The notes beneath the pieces are model-generated. The model saw only the letters and a list, made by a program, of their open reading frames with translations, did no database searches and was not told where the DNA came from. 64,000 nucleotides of DNA, taken from positions 62,001-126,000 of the forward strand of contig JAOUHG010000007.1 of the NCBI GenBank assembly GCA_029865265.1, written 5' to 3'. Below are positions 53,788 to 62,861 of this stretch, piece after piece. The first letter of the stretch is position 1. The number at the start of each line of letters is the position of its first letter. Position numbers and translations under genes: made by a program. Source of the stretch: Candidatus Krumholzibacteriia bacterium (GTDB lineage Bacteria > Krumholzibacteriota > Krumholzibacteriia > WVZY01 > JAKEHA01).

Positions 53788-54752
53788 GCGCCGGATGGGC
53801 GCGCCGCGTCCGCCGGGGTGTGGCGGCCGCGCACGTCGTACTCCTTGAATGCGTACACTGCCTCGCGCGCGCCGCGGGCGGTGATCAACTCCGCCAGCAG
53901 GCCGATGGATGCAATCTGCAGCGCGACGATGATCAGTACGAAACCGAGCAGCATGATGGGCCGCACACGCAGTCCGTCCCCCGCAATCCACTGCACCAGG
54001 AAGAAGACCTGCGGGGTGAGCCCCAGCGCGAACAGCACCACCGCGATGCGCCCAAAGAAGTGCAGCGGGTTGAGCGCGCGGCGCGTGACGAACATGGTGG
54101 TGACCAGGTCGAAGAACCCGTTGAGAAAGCGGCGCGCTCCGTACTTGCTCTTGCCGTACTTGCGCTTGTAGTGGCGCACGCCGATCTCATCCACGCGAAA
54201 CCCTTCCCACGCCGCCAGCGCCGGGATGAAGCGGTGCAGTTCGCCGTACACGGTGATGGCGTCGGTCACCTCGCGGCGGTACATCTTGAGCCCGCAATTG
54301 AAGTCGTGCAGCTTGATGCCGGTGACGGCCGAGGTGGTGGCGTTGAACAGGCGCGAGGGGAGCGTCTTGGAGGGCGGGTCCTGGCGGTTGGTCTTCCACC
54401 CCGACACCAGGTCGGCCCCGCCTTCGATCTTGCGCAGCAGCGCGGGAATCTCCGCCGGGTCGTCCTGCAGATCGGCGTCGATGGTCACCACGAAGTCGCC
54501 GTCGACGGCACGGAAGCCCACCTGCAGCGCGGCGGACTTGCCGTAGTTGCGGCGAAAACTGATCACGCCGACGCGCGGCGACTTGCGGGCCAGCTCGCGC
54601 AGCACCGCCACCGTGCGATCGGTGCTGCCATCGTCCACGAACACGTACTCGTAGTCGCAGCCCATCTGCGCCATGACGGCTTCGATCTGCTCGTACAGCT
54701 CGGGCAGACTGTCCTGCTCGTTGTAGCACGGCACCACCAGGGAGATCTTCAT
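53784..54752 (-). CDS. GT2 undecaprenyl-phosphate glycosyltransferase (GtrB/ArnC-like)
   Basis: The product is 322 aa. Catalytic domain: SLVVPCYNEQDSLPELYEQI, VFVDDGSTDRTVAVLREL, FRRNYGKSAALQVGF, DADLQDDPAEIPAL (DxD), VSGWKTNRQDPPSKTLPSR, FNCGLKMYRRE. Two C-terminal membrane helices (~240-305) carry the usual GtrB anchor. It loads a sugar on undecaprenyl phosphate for a periplasmic transferase. ATG at 54752 overlaps the epimerase stop (ATGA). Confidence 0.88.
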   Translation of the reverse strand: MKISLVVPCYNEQDSLPELYEQIEAVMAQMGCDYEYVFVDDGSTDRTVAVLRELARKSPRVGVISFRRNYGKSAALQVGFRAVDGDFVVTIDADLQDDPAEIPALLRKIEGGADLVSGWKTNRQDPPSKTLPSRLFNATTSAVTGIKLHDFNCGLKMYRREVTDAITVYGELHRFIPALAAWEGFRVDEIGVRHYKRKYGKSKYGARRFLNGFFDLVTTMFVTRRALNPLHFFGRIAVVLFALGLTPQVFFLVQWIAGDGLRVRPIMLLGFVLIIVALQIASIGLLAELITARGAREAVYAFKEYDVRGRHTPADAARPSGA

Positions 54753-55720
54753 GGCGTGTCCCGCCCGTCGAGGCGCCGCAGCAAGGCCTCCACCCATTCC
54801 GTCTCGCGCGCGATTCCGTCTTCCAGGGCCACGGTGGGCCGGTACCCGAGCGCCGTCTCGGCGGCGGAGATGTCCGCGTAGGTGTGCATCACATCGCCCT
54901 TCTGAGATTCTCCGTAGCGCGCGTCCACGGTGCGACCGGTAACGTTCGCGATCACATCGATCACGTGATTCAGCGTCACCCGGCTGCCGCCGCCGATGTT
55001 GAATACCGCCGCGGGGCCCTGGTACACAGCGGCGGCGACATTGGCCGCAACCGCGTCGTCAACGAAGGTGAAATCACGCGTCTGCGCGCCGGAGCCGTAC
55101 ACCTCCACCGGCGCCCCCTCCAGCGCGGCGCGGATGAAGCGGTGGAACGCCATGTCGGGCCTCTGCCGCGGGCCGTACACGGTGAAGTAGCGCAGGCACA
55201 CCACCGGGACGGCGTAGTTGGCGCCGTACAACATGCACAGCGCCTCGCCCGCCAGCTTGGTCACGCCGTACGGCGAGCGCGGTTGCACGGGGTGATCCTC
55301 GCGCATCGGCAGCAGCGCGGTGTCACCATAGACCGAACTCGAGCTGGAGTAAACGAGTTTGACGCCGGCATGCCGTCGCAGGGCCTCGCACAGCAACTGC
55401 GTGGCGCGGATGTTGTTCTCGATGTAGTGCTCGAACTCGCTCCCCCAGCTGCGGCGCACGCCGGCCTGCGCGGCCAGGTGAAAGACCGCCGATGCCCCCT
55501 CCAGCAGGGCATCCAGATCGGTGGCGGTGAGGGATTCCTCCACCAGACGGAAGCCATCGTGCGAGGAAAGGCGGGAGAGGTTGTCGCGCTTGATGCGGAC
55601 GTCGTAGTAGTCGGTGAGGCAGTCGATACCCGTCACGGAACGGCCGCTTGCAAGCAGCGCCTCGCTGAGGTGGGAACCGATGAACCCCGCTGCCCCGGTG
55701 ACGACTACACGCTGCGCCAT
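54749..55720 (-). CDS. NAD-dependent nucleotide-sugar epimerase (UDP-glucose/glucuronate 4-epimerase type)
   Basis: The product is 323 aa. Extended SDR: NAD motif VTGAAGFIGSHLSEALLASG, GIDCLTDYYDVRIKRDNL, HLAAQAGVRRSWG, YSSSSSVYGDTALLPM, the catalytic SPYGVTKLAGE (YxxxK), VYGPRQRPDMAFHRFI and YGSGAQTRDFTFVDDAV. The DYYD...KR segment and GPRQRPDMA are like UDP-glucuronate 4-epimerases, but exact substrate cannot be read off. It supplies a sugar nucleotide to the cluster. Confidence 0.87.
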   Translation of the reverse strand: MAQRVVVTGAAGFIGSHLSEALLASGRSVTGIDCLTDYYDVRIKRDNLSRLSSHDGFRLVEESLTATDLDALLEGASAVFHLAAQAGVRRSWGSEFEHYIENNIRATQLLCEALRRHAGVKLVYSSSSSVYGDTALLPMREDHPVQPRSPYGVTKLAGEALCMLYGANYAVPVVCLRYFTVYGPRQRPDMAFHRFIRAALEGAPVEVYGSGAQTRDFTFVDDAVAANVAAAVYQGPAAVFNIGGGSRVTLNHVIDVIANVTGRTVDARYGESQKGDVMHTYADISAAETALGYRPTVALEDGIARETEWVEALLRRLDGRDTP

Positions 55721-55729
55721 GACCGCCAG

Positions 55730-58204
55730 CTACTGTTCCTTCGTTCCCTGCTGCATCTGACCGTCGAAGTCTTCCAGCATCTGCTTGACCTCCTGGTCCC
55801 CGGGGTGCCGGGCGAGCCAGTCGGCGAGATAGGCCCGCGCGCGCGGGTACATGCCCCCGCGCACACTCAGCGTATAGCCCATCATCACCAGGTCCTGGCT
55901 GTCGGGATCCTCGCGCAGGATGGGGTCGATCAAGTCGAGCGCCTTCTCGTAGTCACCCAGGCGCTCGTACACCCCGGCCAGGCGGTACATCAGCTGCAGG
56001 TCGCCGGGGCTGTTGCGCAGCGCATCCATGTAGTACTGAATGGCACCCACGGTGTCGCCCGCGTCCAGGTAGTACAGGCCAAGCAGCTGCCGCGGGGGTT
56101 CCAGGCGCGGGGAGATCTGTCCGGACACCTCCATGTAGCGCAGGGCGGTGGCGTAGTCGCCCGCCTTGTGCTTCTCGTAGGCAAGCTGCACGAACGCGGC
56201 CGAGTAATTCTGGATCAGATGTTCGATGTATGGCTGCAGGTAGAGGCTCTTGTCGCGCTTCCAGTTCGCGTCGAGAATGCCGCCGTAGCTGTACTGGTTG
56301 ACGATGCAGTCCTCCAGCTTGTCCACGTTCACCATGTTGTCGCCCTTGCGCGGCACCACCTTGTAGGCCAGCCCCTCCATCTCGAGGATCTCGCGGTAGG
56401 GGGCGAAGGTCGACGACGGAATCGTCACCGCAAAGTAGACGGGCCGCTGGAACTTGTTGGTGCGCAGGATGTGGTCAACGGCGAGATCCCGCACCAGCAG
56501 CCAGCCGTCCTTGCCCGGCACCGGAACCAGCTGGTCGATCTGGTCGTCCGTCCACGCGATGGGCACGCGGGGTTCGTTGTCCCGGCACTGCTTGATGTAC
56601 CACGGCGTGTTGAGCAGGCTCAGGTTCACCACCCGCACGTCCTTGCGATAGCCCTCCACCTCCTGGATGAACCATAACGGGAAGGTATCGTTGTCCCCGT
56701 TGGTGAACAGGACCGCGTTGGGCTCCAGGCACACCAGCATGTTGCGCGCGTACTCCGCGCAGGTGCGATTGCGGGAGCGGTCGTGCGTAAAGTAATGCTG
56801 CGACATGGTGGTGAACGGCATGGCGGCGAACAGCACCGCCAGCGCCACCGTGGCGGGCACCGGGTTGCGCGAACGGGCGAACATGCCCTTCAGCTCGTTC
56901 AGCACGCTGGCGGCACCGATGCCGATGAAGACGGCAAAGTAATAGAACGCCGAGGAGTAGAAGTAATCGCGTTCGCGCACCTCGCTGTCCGAGAAGTTCA
57001 GGAAGATGATCAGGCCCAGGCTCATGACCATCAGGGTGACGAACAGCATGACGAACGTCTTGCGGTGGCGGGAGTACTGATCCACCATTCCCCACACCCC
57101 CAGGCCCACCGGCAGCAGCGAGCCCAGGTTGAGCTGGCCCACGTAGGCCTGGAACATCTGGAACTGGGCCTGGAAGTACCCGTTGAAGTGCTGGAACTGG
57201 AACAGGTAGCTGGCCTTGCGATTGACGATGCTGGTGGGCGGGTACTGTTCGCGGCGCACCACCGCGTACAGCGCGCGCCACGTCTCCGGGTCGCCCTCGT
57301 CGATGGCGGGGTTGTGCATGGAACGGATCAACAGCACCAGGTGGACGGACAGGCCCAGCAGGAACAGTCCGGCACACACCGCCGCGAACGGCTTGCCCCG
57401 GCTGTAGAGCCAGATGATCACAATGGCCAGCACGCCCAGCAGGAACAGGGTGAACCCGCCGTTGCGGTAGATGGTGGCGTCGGCGATGAAGACACCCAGC
57501 GTCGCGCTGGCCACGAACCACTCCAGCAGGGAGAAGGGGCGGTCCTTCGACATCAGCACGAAGAAGAAGATGCCGGAAAAGACCAGCACCGTGCCCAGGT
57601 GGAAGCCCACACTCAAGGCCAGCAGATAGAAGATGAGATAGATGAACGACGTCGAGCGCGGCGTCTTGGGCATGTCGCCCCACTTGATGGCCAGCCACGT
57701 CATGAAACCCATGAACGCGTTGCTCATCCCGTACACTTCCGCCTCGATCGAGTTGGTCCAGTATGAGTCGCTGAAGGTGAGGAACAGCGCGCCGGTCAGC
57801 GCGCCGCCGATCCGCACGACGCCATCGGCCAGGGTCTGGCTCCTGCCGGCCATGTCGTCGAAGAAGCGCACCGCAAGCGCATAGACGAACAGCACCCCCG
57901 CCGCACCGCAGAACGCGGACAGCAGGTTCACCCGCTGCGCGATGGACAGGAACCAGAACGGCAGCAGGCACGCCACCTTGGCCACCAGCACGTACAGCGG
58001 CGTGCCCGGTGAGTGCGGCACGCCCAGGATGTGCGCCGAGGCGATGAACTCGCCGGAGTCCCAGAAGCTCGACGTCCCCTCCATGGTGCTCGCATAGAGC
58101 AGGAAGGAACCCAGGAAGGCCAGCAGCCCCCCGGCCCAGAAGAGTCTGCGCAGGGTTCGCTGGAGGGCCGGTGCCGGCGAAGCGGCGTTGTTCGGTTGAT
58201 TCAT
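55730..58204 (-). CDS. DUF2723 (GT117-type) membrane protein with C-terminal TPRs
   Basis: The product is 824 aa. Residues ~25-480 hold about 11 membrane segments with the DUF2723 signature LYASTMEGTSSFWDSGEF, IASAHILGVPHSPGTPLYVL and SDSYWTNSIEAEVYGM (acidic residues as in GT-C enzymes). A periplasmic region follows (VLFTNGDNDTFPLWFIQEVE, LLVRDLAVDHILRTN, IPIAW-like), and the C-terminal ~170 residues are TPR-like (LQLMYRLAGVYERLGDYEKA). DUF2723 proteins are abundant in Bacteroidetes-type genomes and linked to protein O-glycosylation or glycan transfer. ATG at 58204 with a weak ribosome site. Confidence 0.78.
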   Translation of the reverse strand: MNQPNNAASPAPALQRTLRRLFWAGGLLAFLGSFLLYASTMEGTSSFWDSGEFIASAHILGVPHSPGTPLYVLVAKVACLLPFWFLSIAQRVNLLSAFCGAAGVLFVYALAVRFFDDMAGRSQTLADGVVRIGGALTGALFLTFSDSYWTNSIEAEVYGMSNAFMGFMTWLAIKWGDMPKTPRSTSFIYLIFYLLALSVGFHLGTVLVFSGIFFFVLMSKDRPFSLLEWFVASATLGVFIADATIYRNGGFTLFLLGVLAIVIIWLYSRGKPFAAVCAGLFLLGLSVHLVLLIRSMHNPAIDEGDPETWRALYAVVRREQYPPTSIVNRKASYLFQFQHFNGYFQAQFQMFQAYVGQLNLGSLLPVGLGVWGMVDQYSRHRKTFVMLFVTLMVMSLGLIIFLNFSDSEVRERDYFYSSAFYYFAVFIGIGAASVLNELKGMFARSRNPVPATVALAVLFAAMPFTTMSQHYFTHDRSRNRTCAEYARNMLVCLEPNAVLFTNGDNDTFPLWFIQEVEGYRKDVRVVNLSLLNTPWYIKQCRDNEPRVPIAWTDDQIDQLVPVPGKDGWLLVRDLAVDHILRTNKFQRPVYFAVTIPSSTFAPYREILEMEGLAYKVVPRKGDNMVNVDKLEDCIVNQYSYGGILDANWKRDKSLYLQPYIEHLIQNYSAAFVQLAYEKHKAGDYATALRYMEVSGQISPRLEPPRQLLGLYYLDAGDTVGAIQYYMDALRNSPGDLQLMYRLAGVYERLGDYEKALDLIDPILREDPDSQDLVMMGYTLSVRGGMYPRARAYLADWLARHPGDQEVKQMLEDFDGQMQQGTKEQ

Positions 58205-58279
58205 TCGTTGTGCGGCGGAGATCGGTCCGCCGTCCGGTGGCGCGCCGGTGGGAACGCGGGATGTCCTTTGTATGCAGCA

Positions 58280-58303
58280 CCGCCCGGGTTGGTTCCCGGG
58301 CGG
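58280..58303. terminator. Perfect 9-bp hairpin between the YbhN-like and DUF2723 genes
   Basis: CCGCCCGGG (58280-58288) pairs fully with CCCGGGCGG (58295-58303) around a six-base loop. It sits 40 bases after the minus-strand stop at 58343 and 76 bases before the next start. No U-tract follows on either strand, so it may be a pause site or a factor-dependent terminator. Confidence 0.35.
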
Positions 58304-58342
58304 CCGGCGCGAGCTACAAGCTACCCGACCCCCGTGGGGCGA

Positions 58343-59350
58343 TCAAGCGCGAAAAGAAGGAGAACCCGGGGGGCCTCCCACCCGTCGCGCCAGAAAGAAC
58401 CCCAGGCCCACGAGGCTGGCCAGCACCGAGATGATGTAGGTGACGAATTCCATCGCAAACGCGTCGGTGCGGCCGATGCCCGCCTGGGCGAACAGGAGGA
58501 TGCCGAGCCCCTCGCGGATCCCGAGCCCGTTGATGGTGACGGGCGGAATCATGGCCAGGCTCAGAATGGGCACGAACACGAAGAACTGGCACAGGACGTG
58601 GAAGTCCATGGTGACCCCCATCGCCATTCCCACCAGAACGTGCGTCAGCACACGCAGCATCTGGATCAGTATGGAGAACGCGACCAGCCGCGCCACCAGC
58701 GCGCGGCGGCCCTTGAAGGGCGAGAGATGGTCGATGATGGACGTGATGCGCCGGTCGAGCGCCAGTGGGCGCACGCGCAGCACCGCACGGCGGAACGCGT
58801 TTCCCAGCGGACGGAAGAAATAGAACCCGATGGCCGGCAGCATGCACGCGGCGAACAGCGCCAGGTAGTACGCGTACGGCGTCGGCTCCCGCGCGATCAG
58901 GAACAGGTCCGCCGCGATTGCGAGCACACACAGGCTGAACACGCCCAGCAGGCGATCCAGCAGGGTCACCGCGATCACATGGTAGACACTACCGCCCAGC
59001 CGTGTGACGTCATACACCTTGACGGCGTCGCCCCCGATGTTGGCGGGGAGGAAGTTGTTGAAGAACAGGCCCACGTTGTAGAAACCGAAGGTGCGTGCGC
59101 GGCCGGCAGAGATTCCACCCGCGCTGAGCAGCACGTGCCACTGCAGCCAGCCGGCCACGTTGCTCACCACGAACACCGCCACCGCCGACACCAGCAGCAC
59201 CGGGTCCATGGTGCGGATCAACCGCTCCAGCTCCGGCAGCGAGATCTTGCGCAGCAGGAACACCATGAGCCCCGCGCTCACCGCGATCTTCACCGTCCAG
59301 CGCAGCAGCCCGCCCCCGACTCCCCTGGTACCGGCGTGGGTGGTGCTCAT
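58343..59350 (-). CDS. Lysylphosphatidylglycerol-synthase-type (YbhN/AglD) transmembrane protein
   Basis: The product is 335 aa with about 8 membrane segments. It has the family motifs LLRWTVKIAVSAGLMVFLLR, GFYNVGLFFNNFLPANIGGDAVKVYDVTR, VTLLDRLLGVFSL and the late PVTINGLGIREGL. Family members (flippase-like domain, no catalytic LPG domain) are proposed lipid or polyprenyl-sugar flippases. ATG at 59350 overlaps the GT4 stop (ATGA). The start upstream at 59590 is not used. Confidence 0.83.
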   Translation of the reverse strand: MSTTHAGTRGVGGGLLRWTVKIAVSAGLMVFLLRKISLPELERLIRTMDPVLLVSAVAVFVVSNVAGWLQWHVLLSAGGISAGRARTFGFYNVGLFFNNFLPANIGGDAVKVYDVTRLGGSVYHVIAVTLLDRLLGVFSLCVLAIAADLFLIAREPTPYAYYLALFAACMLPAIGFYFFRPLGNAFRRAVLRVRPLALDRRITSIIDHLSPFKGRRALVARLVAFSILIQMLRVLTHVLVGMAMGVTMDFHVLCQFFVFVPILSLAMIPPVTINGLGIREGLGILLFAQAGIGRTDAFAMEFVTYIISVLASLVGLGFFLARRVGGPPGSPSFRA

Positions 59351-60471
59351 CGGGCATCCCGCAGGAAGCGTGTTTCCATTTCGTCCGCCGTACGGTCCCA
59401 GGTAAGCGAACCCGCCCACGACAGGGCCGCCTGAGACATGCGCGCGCGCAGGGCGTCGTCGCGCAGCAACTCGAGCGCGCGCTTCGCGAACGCGTCGCTG
59501 TCCCCCGGCGGAACCAGAAAGCCGGTTTCCCCGTCGCGGATGGAATCGCGCAACCCGGGGCTGTCGCTCCCCACCACCGGCACCCCGCACGCGTTGGCCT
59601 CCACCACCGTGAGCCCCCAGCCCTCCTTGGGGCTCGCGTTGAGCACCACGTGGCAGCGGTTCAACGCGAGCACGATGTCGCCCGCGGGCATGTGTCCGGC
59701 GAATTCCACCGCATCGCCCAGCCCCAGCCGGCGCGCGAGTTCCCTGAGCGCGGGCAGCTCGGGGCCGTCACCGATGATCAGCAGGCGCGCGTTCGCCATC
59801 GCCTCGCGCACGCGGACGAACGCGCGGATCACCACGTCGATCGCCTTGTAGCGGCGTGCGCGGCCGAGGTGAACCAGGGTGGGGTGTTCGTCGCGGCCCG
59901 CGTCCGGGATCACCCGGTAACGCTCGTGGTCCAGCCCGCACAGCACCACGTCCACGTTGCCCGCTGGAACCCCGCGCGCCACCAGATCGTCGCGCGTGCT
60001 GGGGGAGATCACCACGAATCGACAACCACGATAGACACGCGGGATGAGTCTCTCCCACAGGTAGACATACGACGCGAACACGGGATTGGTCTCGCGAAAC
60101 ACGGTGGTGCCGAACAGGTGCGGAATCACCGGCATCACCGGCAGGCGGGTGAACCATGGCATGAAGAACGGGATCTTGTTGATGTCCTCGATGATGAGGC
60201 TCGCGGGGTCGCGCCGCAGGTGCGCGCGGGCCGCGAGCGGCAGCACGAAGTTTGCGTTCCACCACGCGCCACGCCGGATGACCCGGATGCCATCCACGGC
60301 TTCCTCCGCGGGCGCCCCCGCGAACCGCGTGGCGAAGAGCGTCGCGCGGTGCCCGCGCGCAACCATGCGCGTGAGGATCTCGTGCAGATGCACCTCCGCC
60401 CCGCCGGCCTCCGGATTGCGAATGTCGCGCCAGTTGAGGGCGACCAGATCGAGCCTGCGATCCGCGCTCAT
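59347..60471 (-). CDS. GT4-family glycosyltransferase
   Basis: The product is 374 aa. GT-B: LDLVALNWRDIRNPEAGGAEVHLHEI (GGAE loop), IIEDINKIPFFMPWF, VISPSTRDDLVARGV, then LVHLGRARRYKAIDVVIRAF, LLIIGDGPELPALRELA, FAGHMPAGDIVLALNRCHVVLN, SPKEGWGLTVVEANACGVPV. Similar to PimA/WcaL-like enzymes; sugar unknown. ATG at 60471 overlaps the methyltransferase stop (ATGA); an upstream GTG (60489) is less likely. Confidence 0.87.
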   Translation of the reverse strand: MSADRRLDLVALNWRDIRNPEAGGAEVHLHEILTRMVARGHRATLFATRFAGAPAEEAVDGIRVIRRGAWWNANFVLPLAARAHLRRDPASLIIEDINKIPFFMPWFTRLPVMPVIPHLFGTTVFRETNPVFASYVYLWERLIPRVYRGCRFVVISPSTRDDLVARGVPAGNVDVVLCGLDHERYRVIPDAGRDEHPTLVHLGRARRYKAIDVVIRAFVRVREAMANARLLIIGDGPELPALRELARRLGLGDAVEFAGHMPAGDIVLALNRCHVVLNASPKEGWGLTVVEANACGVPVVGSDSPGLRDSIRDGETGFLVPPGDSDAFAKRALELLRDDALRARMSQAALSWAGSLTWDRTADEMETRFLRDAR

Positions 60472-61226
60472 GCCTTGCGGCCCAGACACCCGATCACCAT
60501 GGACGTGGCCAGCCGCACGCCCTGCGGAACGGCGCCGCGCAGCGACGCGCGCGCGCGCGCCATGGCGGGCGACGACAGCGGATACATGGGCAACCGCACC
60601 CCCACCTTGAGCAAGGTACGACGCACGCCGCGGTACCAGACGGGCGGAAACAGGTTTTCGCCGTAGAACCCCTCCACCGTGAACCCGGCGCGTTCCATCA
60701 GGCCGCGCAGTTCACCCGCGCTGAACTCGGTCTCCCAGCCGGCGAACCAGCGGTCGGCGGCCATCAGCGCGTGCTTCATGGCGGTGTAGTAGTGATAGCG
60801 CTGTGGCACGTCCACCAACAGGCAGCCTCCCGTGCGCAGCACCCGGTGGTTCTCCGCCAACAGATCCAGCGGCTGGCGGAAGTGTTCCAGCAGCCCCTGG
60901 TGAAACACAATGTCGAACGACTCGTTCGCAAACGGCAGCGCGAGCGCGTCACCACACACGATGCGCAACCGGTCGCCGGCGGCGGCACGCGTCAACTCCA
61001 GAGACTCGTCGGAGTAGTCCACCGTCCACACCTCGGCGCCGCGCGACGCGAGGTCCAGGCTGTCGCGTCCCGTCCCCGCCCCGACCTCCAGGACGCGCCG
61101 GCCGCGCACATCCAGCTGCGACACCAGGTACGCCACCAGGCGCCCGTCGTTGGCGTAGGTGTCCTCGAGCCCGGGCGAGGTGGCCCAGAACCGGTCCCAG
61201 TGCCGTCTTTCGGAGGAACGTTTCAT
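60468..61226 (-). CDS. Class I SAM-dependent methyltransferase
   Basis: The product is 252 aa. SAM motif I VLEVGAGTGRDSLDLASRG, acidic VDYSDESLELT, GDALALPFANESFDIVFHQGLLEHF and LRTGGCLLVDVPQ form a Methyltransf_11 domain. The N-terminus (RRHWDRFWATSPGLEDTYAN) and C-terminal membrane-proximal tail resemble methyltransferases of polysaccharide loci. Coupled to the GT4 gene downstream. Confidence 0.83.
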   Translation of the reverse strand: MKRSSERRHWDRFWATSPGLEDTYANDGRLVAYLVSQLDVRGRRVLEVGAGTGRDSLDLASRGAEVWTVDYSDESLELTRAAAGDRLRIVCGDALALPFANESFDIVFHQGLLEHFRQPLDLLAENHRVLRTGGCLLVDVPQRYHYYTAMKHALMAADRWFAGWETEFSAGELRGLMERAGFTVEGFYGENLFPPVWYRGVRRTLLKVGVRLPMYPLSSPAMARARASLRGAVPQGVRLATSMVIGCLGRKA

Positions 61227-61246
61227 GCGGGGTACAACGGGGTGGC

Positions 61247-61984
61247 TCAGTAGCCGATCAACAGGCGCTCCGCCAGAACCGGCGGCAGGCCCGCCTTGAG
61301 GATCTTCTCCGCGGCCTTCTCGCGGTCATAACGCACGCGCACCAGGCGCACCGAATCGCGCTCGTCGTTGAACACCACATACGAGGCGTCGGGGTTGCCG
61401 TCGCGGGGCTGCCCCACGCTCCCCACGTTCATCACGTAGCGGTGCTGCTTCGGGTCGAGCATGAGCGCCTCGTCGGAAGGGTAACGCTGTGCACTGCCAT
61501 CGTCGCAGAATACCACCGGCGCGTGCGAGTGTCCGATGAAGGCGAGCCGGTGCGGCGCCATGGCGTCGAAGGCGCGCTCCGCGCCGAGTCCGTCGAGAAC
61601 GTACTCCCAGTGCTCGGGGTGATAGGGCGAGGCGTGCACCGCCATGAAACGCGGGTTGTCGCGATACTCGTACGGCAGCGTGCGCAGGAACTCGGTGTTC
61701 TCCGCGGTGAGGTTGCCGGCGCTGTACTGGATGCCCTCCAGGGCCACCTCGTGGAAGAACACCCGCTCGCGCTCGTCCACCACCGCAGCGTCGTGATTGC
61801 CGCGCAGGCACACCAGCGGATCGAGACCACGCACGGTTTCCACGCACTCGTTTGGATTCGCCCCGTAGCCGATGACATCTCCCAGGCAGACGTACGCGCC
61901 AACGCCCTGTTTTTCGGCGTTGGCGAGAATCGCCAGCAGGGCCTCGAGGTTTCCGTGGATGTCGGAGAAGATGGCGTACTTCAC
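61247..61984 (-). CDS. Calcineurin-like metallophosphoesterase (Ap4A/YfcE type)
   Basis: The product is 245 aa. All five metal motifs are present: FSDIHGN (D-x-H), LGDVIGYG (G-D), LRGNHDA (GNHD), VHASP and IGHSHAPVV (GHxH), followed by NVGSVGQPRDGN, the end motif of this phosphodiesterase family. Cytosolic; substrate could be a cyclic nucleotide, dinucleotide or phosphodiester. GTG start at 61984 overlaps the nusB stop (GTGA), AGGAAAG upstream. Confidence 0.85.
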   Translation of the reverse strand: MKYAIFSDIHGNLEALLAILANAEKQGVGAYVCLGDVIGYGANPNECVETVRGLDPLVCLRGNHDAAVVDERERVFFHEVALEGIQYSAGNLTAENTEFLRTLPYEYRDNPRFMAVHASPYHPEHWEYVLDGLGAERAFDAMAPHRLAFIGHSHAPVVFCDDGSAQRYPSDEALMLDPKQHRYVMNVGSVGQPRDGNPDASYVVFNDERDSVRLVRVRYDREKAAEKILKAGLPPVLAERLLIGY

Positions 61985-62397
61985 ACACTTTCCTTCCTGA
62001 ACTCGCGTACCATGCGATCCAGCAGTCCGTTGACGAAGCGCCCGGCGTCATCCGAGCTGTACCGGTGGGCCACCTCGATGGCCTCGTCGATGATCACCTT
62101 TGCCGGCACCTCCGGAAAGTACAGTACTTCGGCGAGGGCGAAACGCAGGATGTTGCGGTCCACCAGCGACACCCGCTCCAGTTCCCAGTTGTCCAGCACG
62201 GAACGGATGATGTGGTCGAGATCGGCGCGTTTCTCCATCGTCATCAGGAAGAGGTCGCGCGCGTGGGTCGCCGTTGCGTCGGAGGGGGCACGCCGCATGA
62301 TCTGCTCGTCCACGATCTCCAACGCCCCGCGGTCGGAGAACTCCGCCTCGTACAGCGCCTGCAGCACCATCTCCCTCGCTCTGCGTCTTTTGCCCAT
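61981..62397 (-). CDS. nusB: Transcription antitermination factor NusB
   Basis: The product is 138 aa. Helical NusB fold with the typical RRRAREMVLQALYEAEFS N-terminus, RDLFLMTMEKRADLDHIIRS, the ERVSLVDRNILRFALAEVLYF core and VIIDEAIEVAHRYSSDDAGRFVNGLLDRM. It binds boxA RNA with S10. It starts two bases after ribH; the ribH-nusB pairing is widespread. Confidence 0.95.
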   Translation of the reverse strand: MGKRRRAREMVLQALYEAEFSDRGALEIVDEQIMRRAPSDATATHARDLFLMTMEKRADLDHIIRSVLDNWELERVSLVDRNILRFALAEVLYFPEVPAKVIIDEAIEVAHRYSSDDAGRFVNGLLDRMVREFRKESV

Positions 62398-62399
62398 GA

Positions 62400-62861
62400 C
62401 TACGACCGAAACTGACTCATCAGTTCCACCAGCGCCACGGCGGCGTTCCAGCCCGCGTTGCCGTGCTTGCCGCCCGCGCGGTCGATCGCCTGTTCCAGCG
62501 TATCGGTGGTCAGCACGGCCAGCGTCATCGGCACCCCGCTCTGGAGCGCGGTGGACTCAATGGCCTGCGTCACCGTGCGCGACAGCACGTCATAGTGATC
62601 CGTCTCGCCGCGGATGATCGCCCCCGCCCACACCACGCCGTCCGCGTGCTTCTCGCGCGCAACCTGCGCCGCGAGTTGCGGAACCTCGAACGCGCCCGCC
62701 ACCCAGTATACCGCGATGTCAGCGTCGGCAACACCATGAGCCCGCAGGCTCTCCACCGCACCCTCAACCAGGCGCCGGGTCACCACCTCGTTGAAACGGC
62801 TCGCCACCACCGCCACCCTGCGGCCGCTCGCGTCCAGCCGGGCGCGCTTCTCAGTCGCCAC
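62400..62861 (-). CDS. ribH: 6,7-dimethyl-8-ribityllumazine synthase
   Basis: The product is 153 aa. Motifs [48 protein letters not shown] (catalytic His) and GVLTTDT-like [19 protein letters not shown] identify lumazine synthase, which joins the RibBA product to the pyrimidine in riboflavin synthesis. I chose the GTG at 62861 because GGAGGAG precedes it by seven bases; it overlaps ribBA by 11 bases. Confidence 0.95.
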   Translation of the reverse strand: MATEKRARLDASGRRVAVVASRFNEVVTRRLVEGAVESLRAHGVADADIAVYWVAGAFEVPQLAAQVAREKHADGVVWAGAIIRGETDHYDVLSRTVTQAIESTALQSGVPMTLAVLTTDTLEQAIDRAGGKHGNAGWNAAVALVELMSQFRS

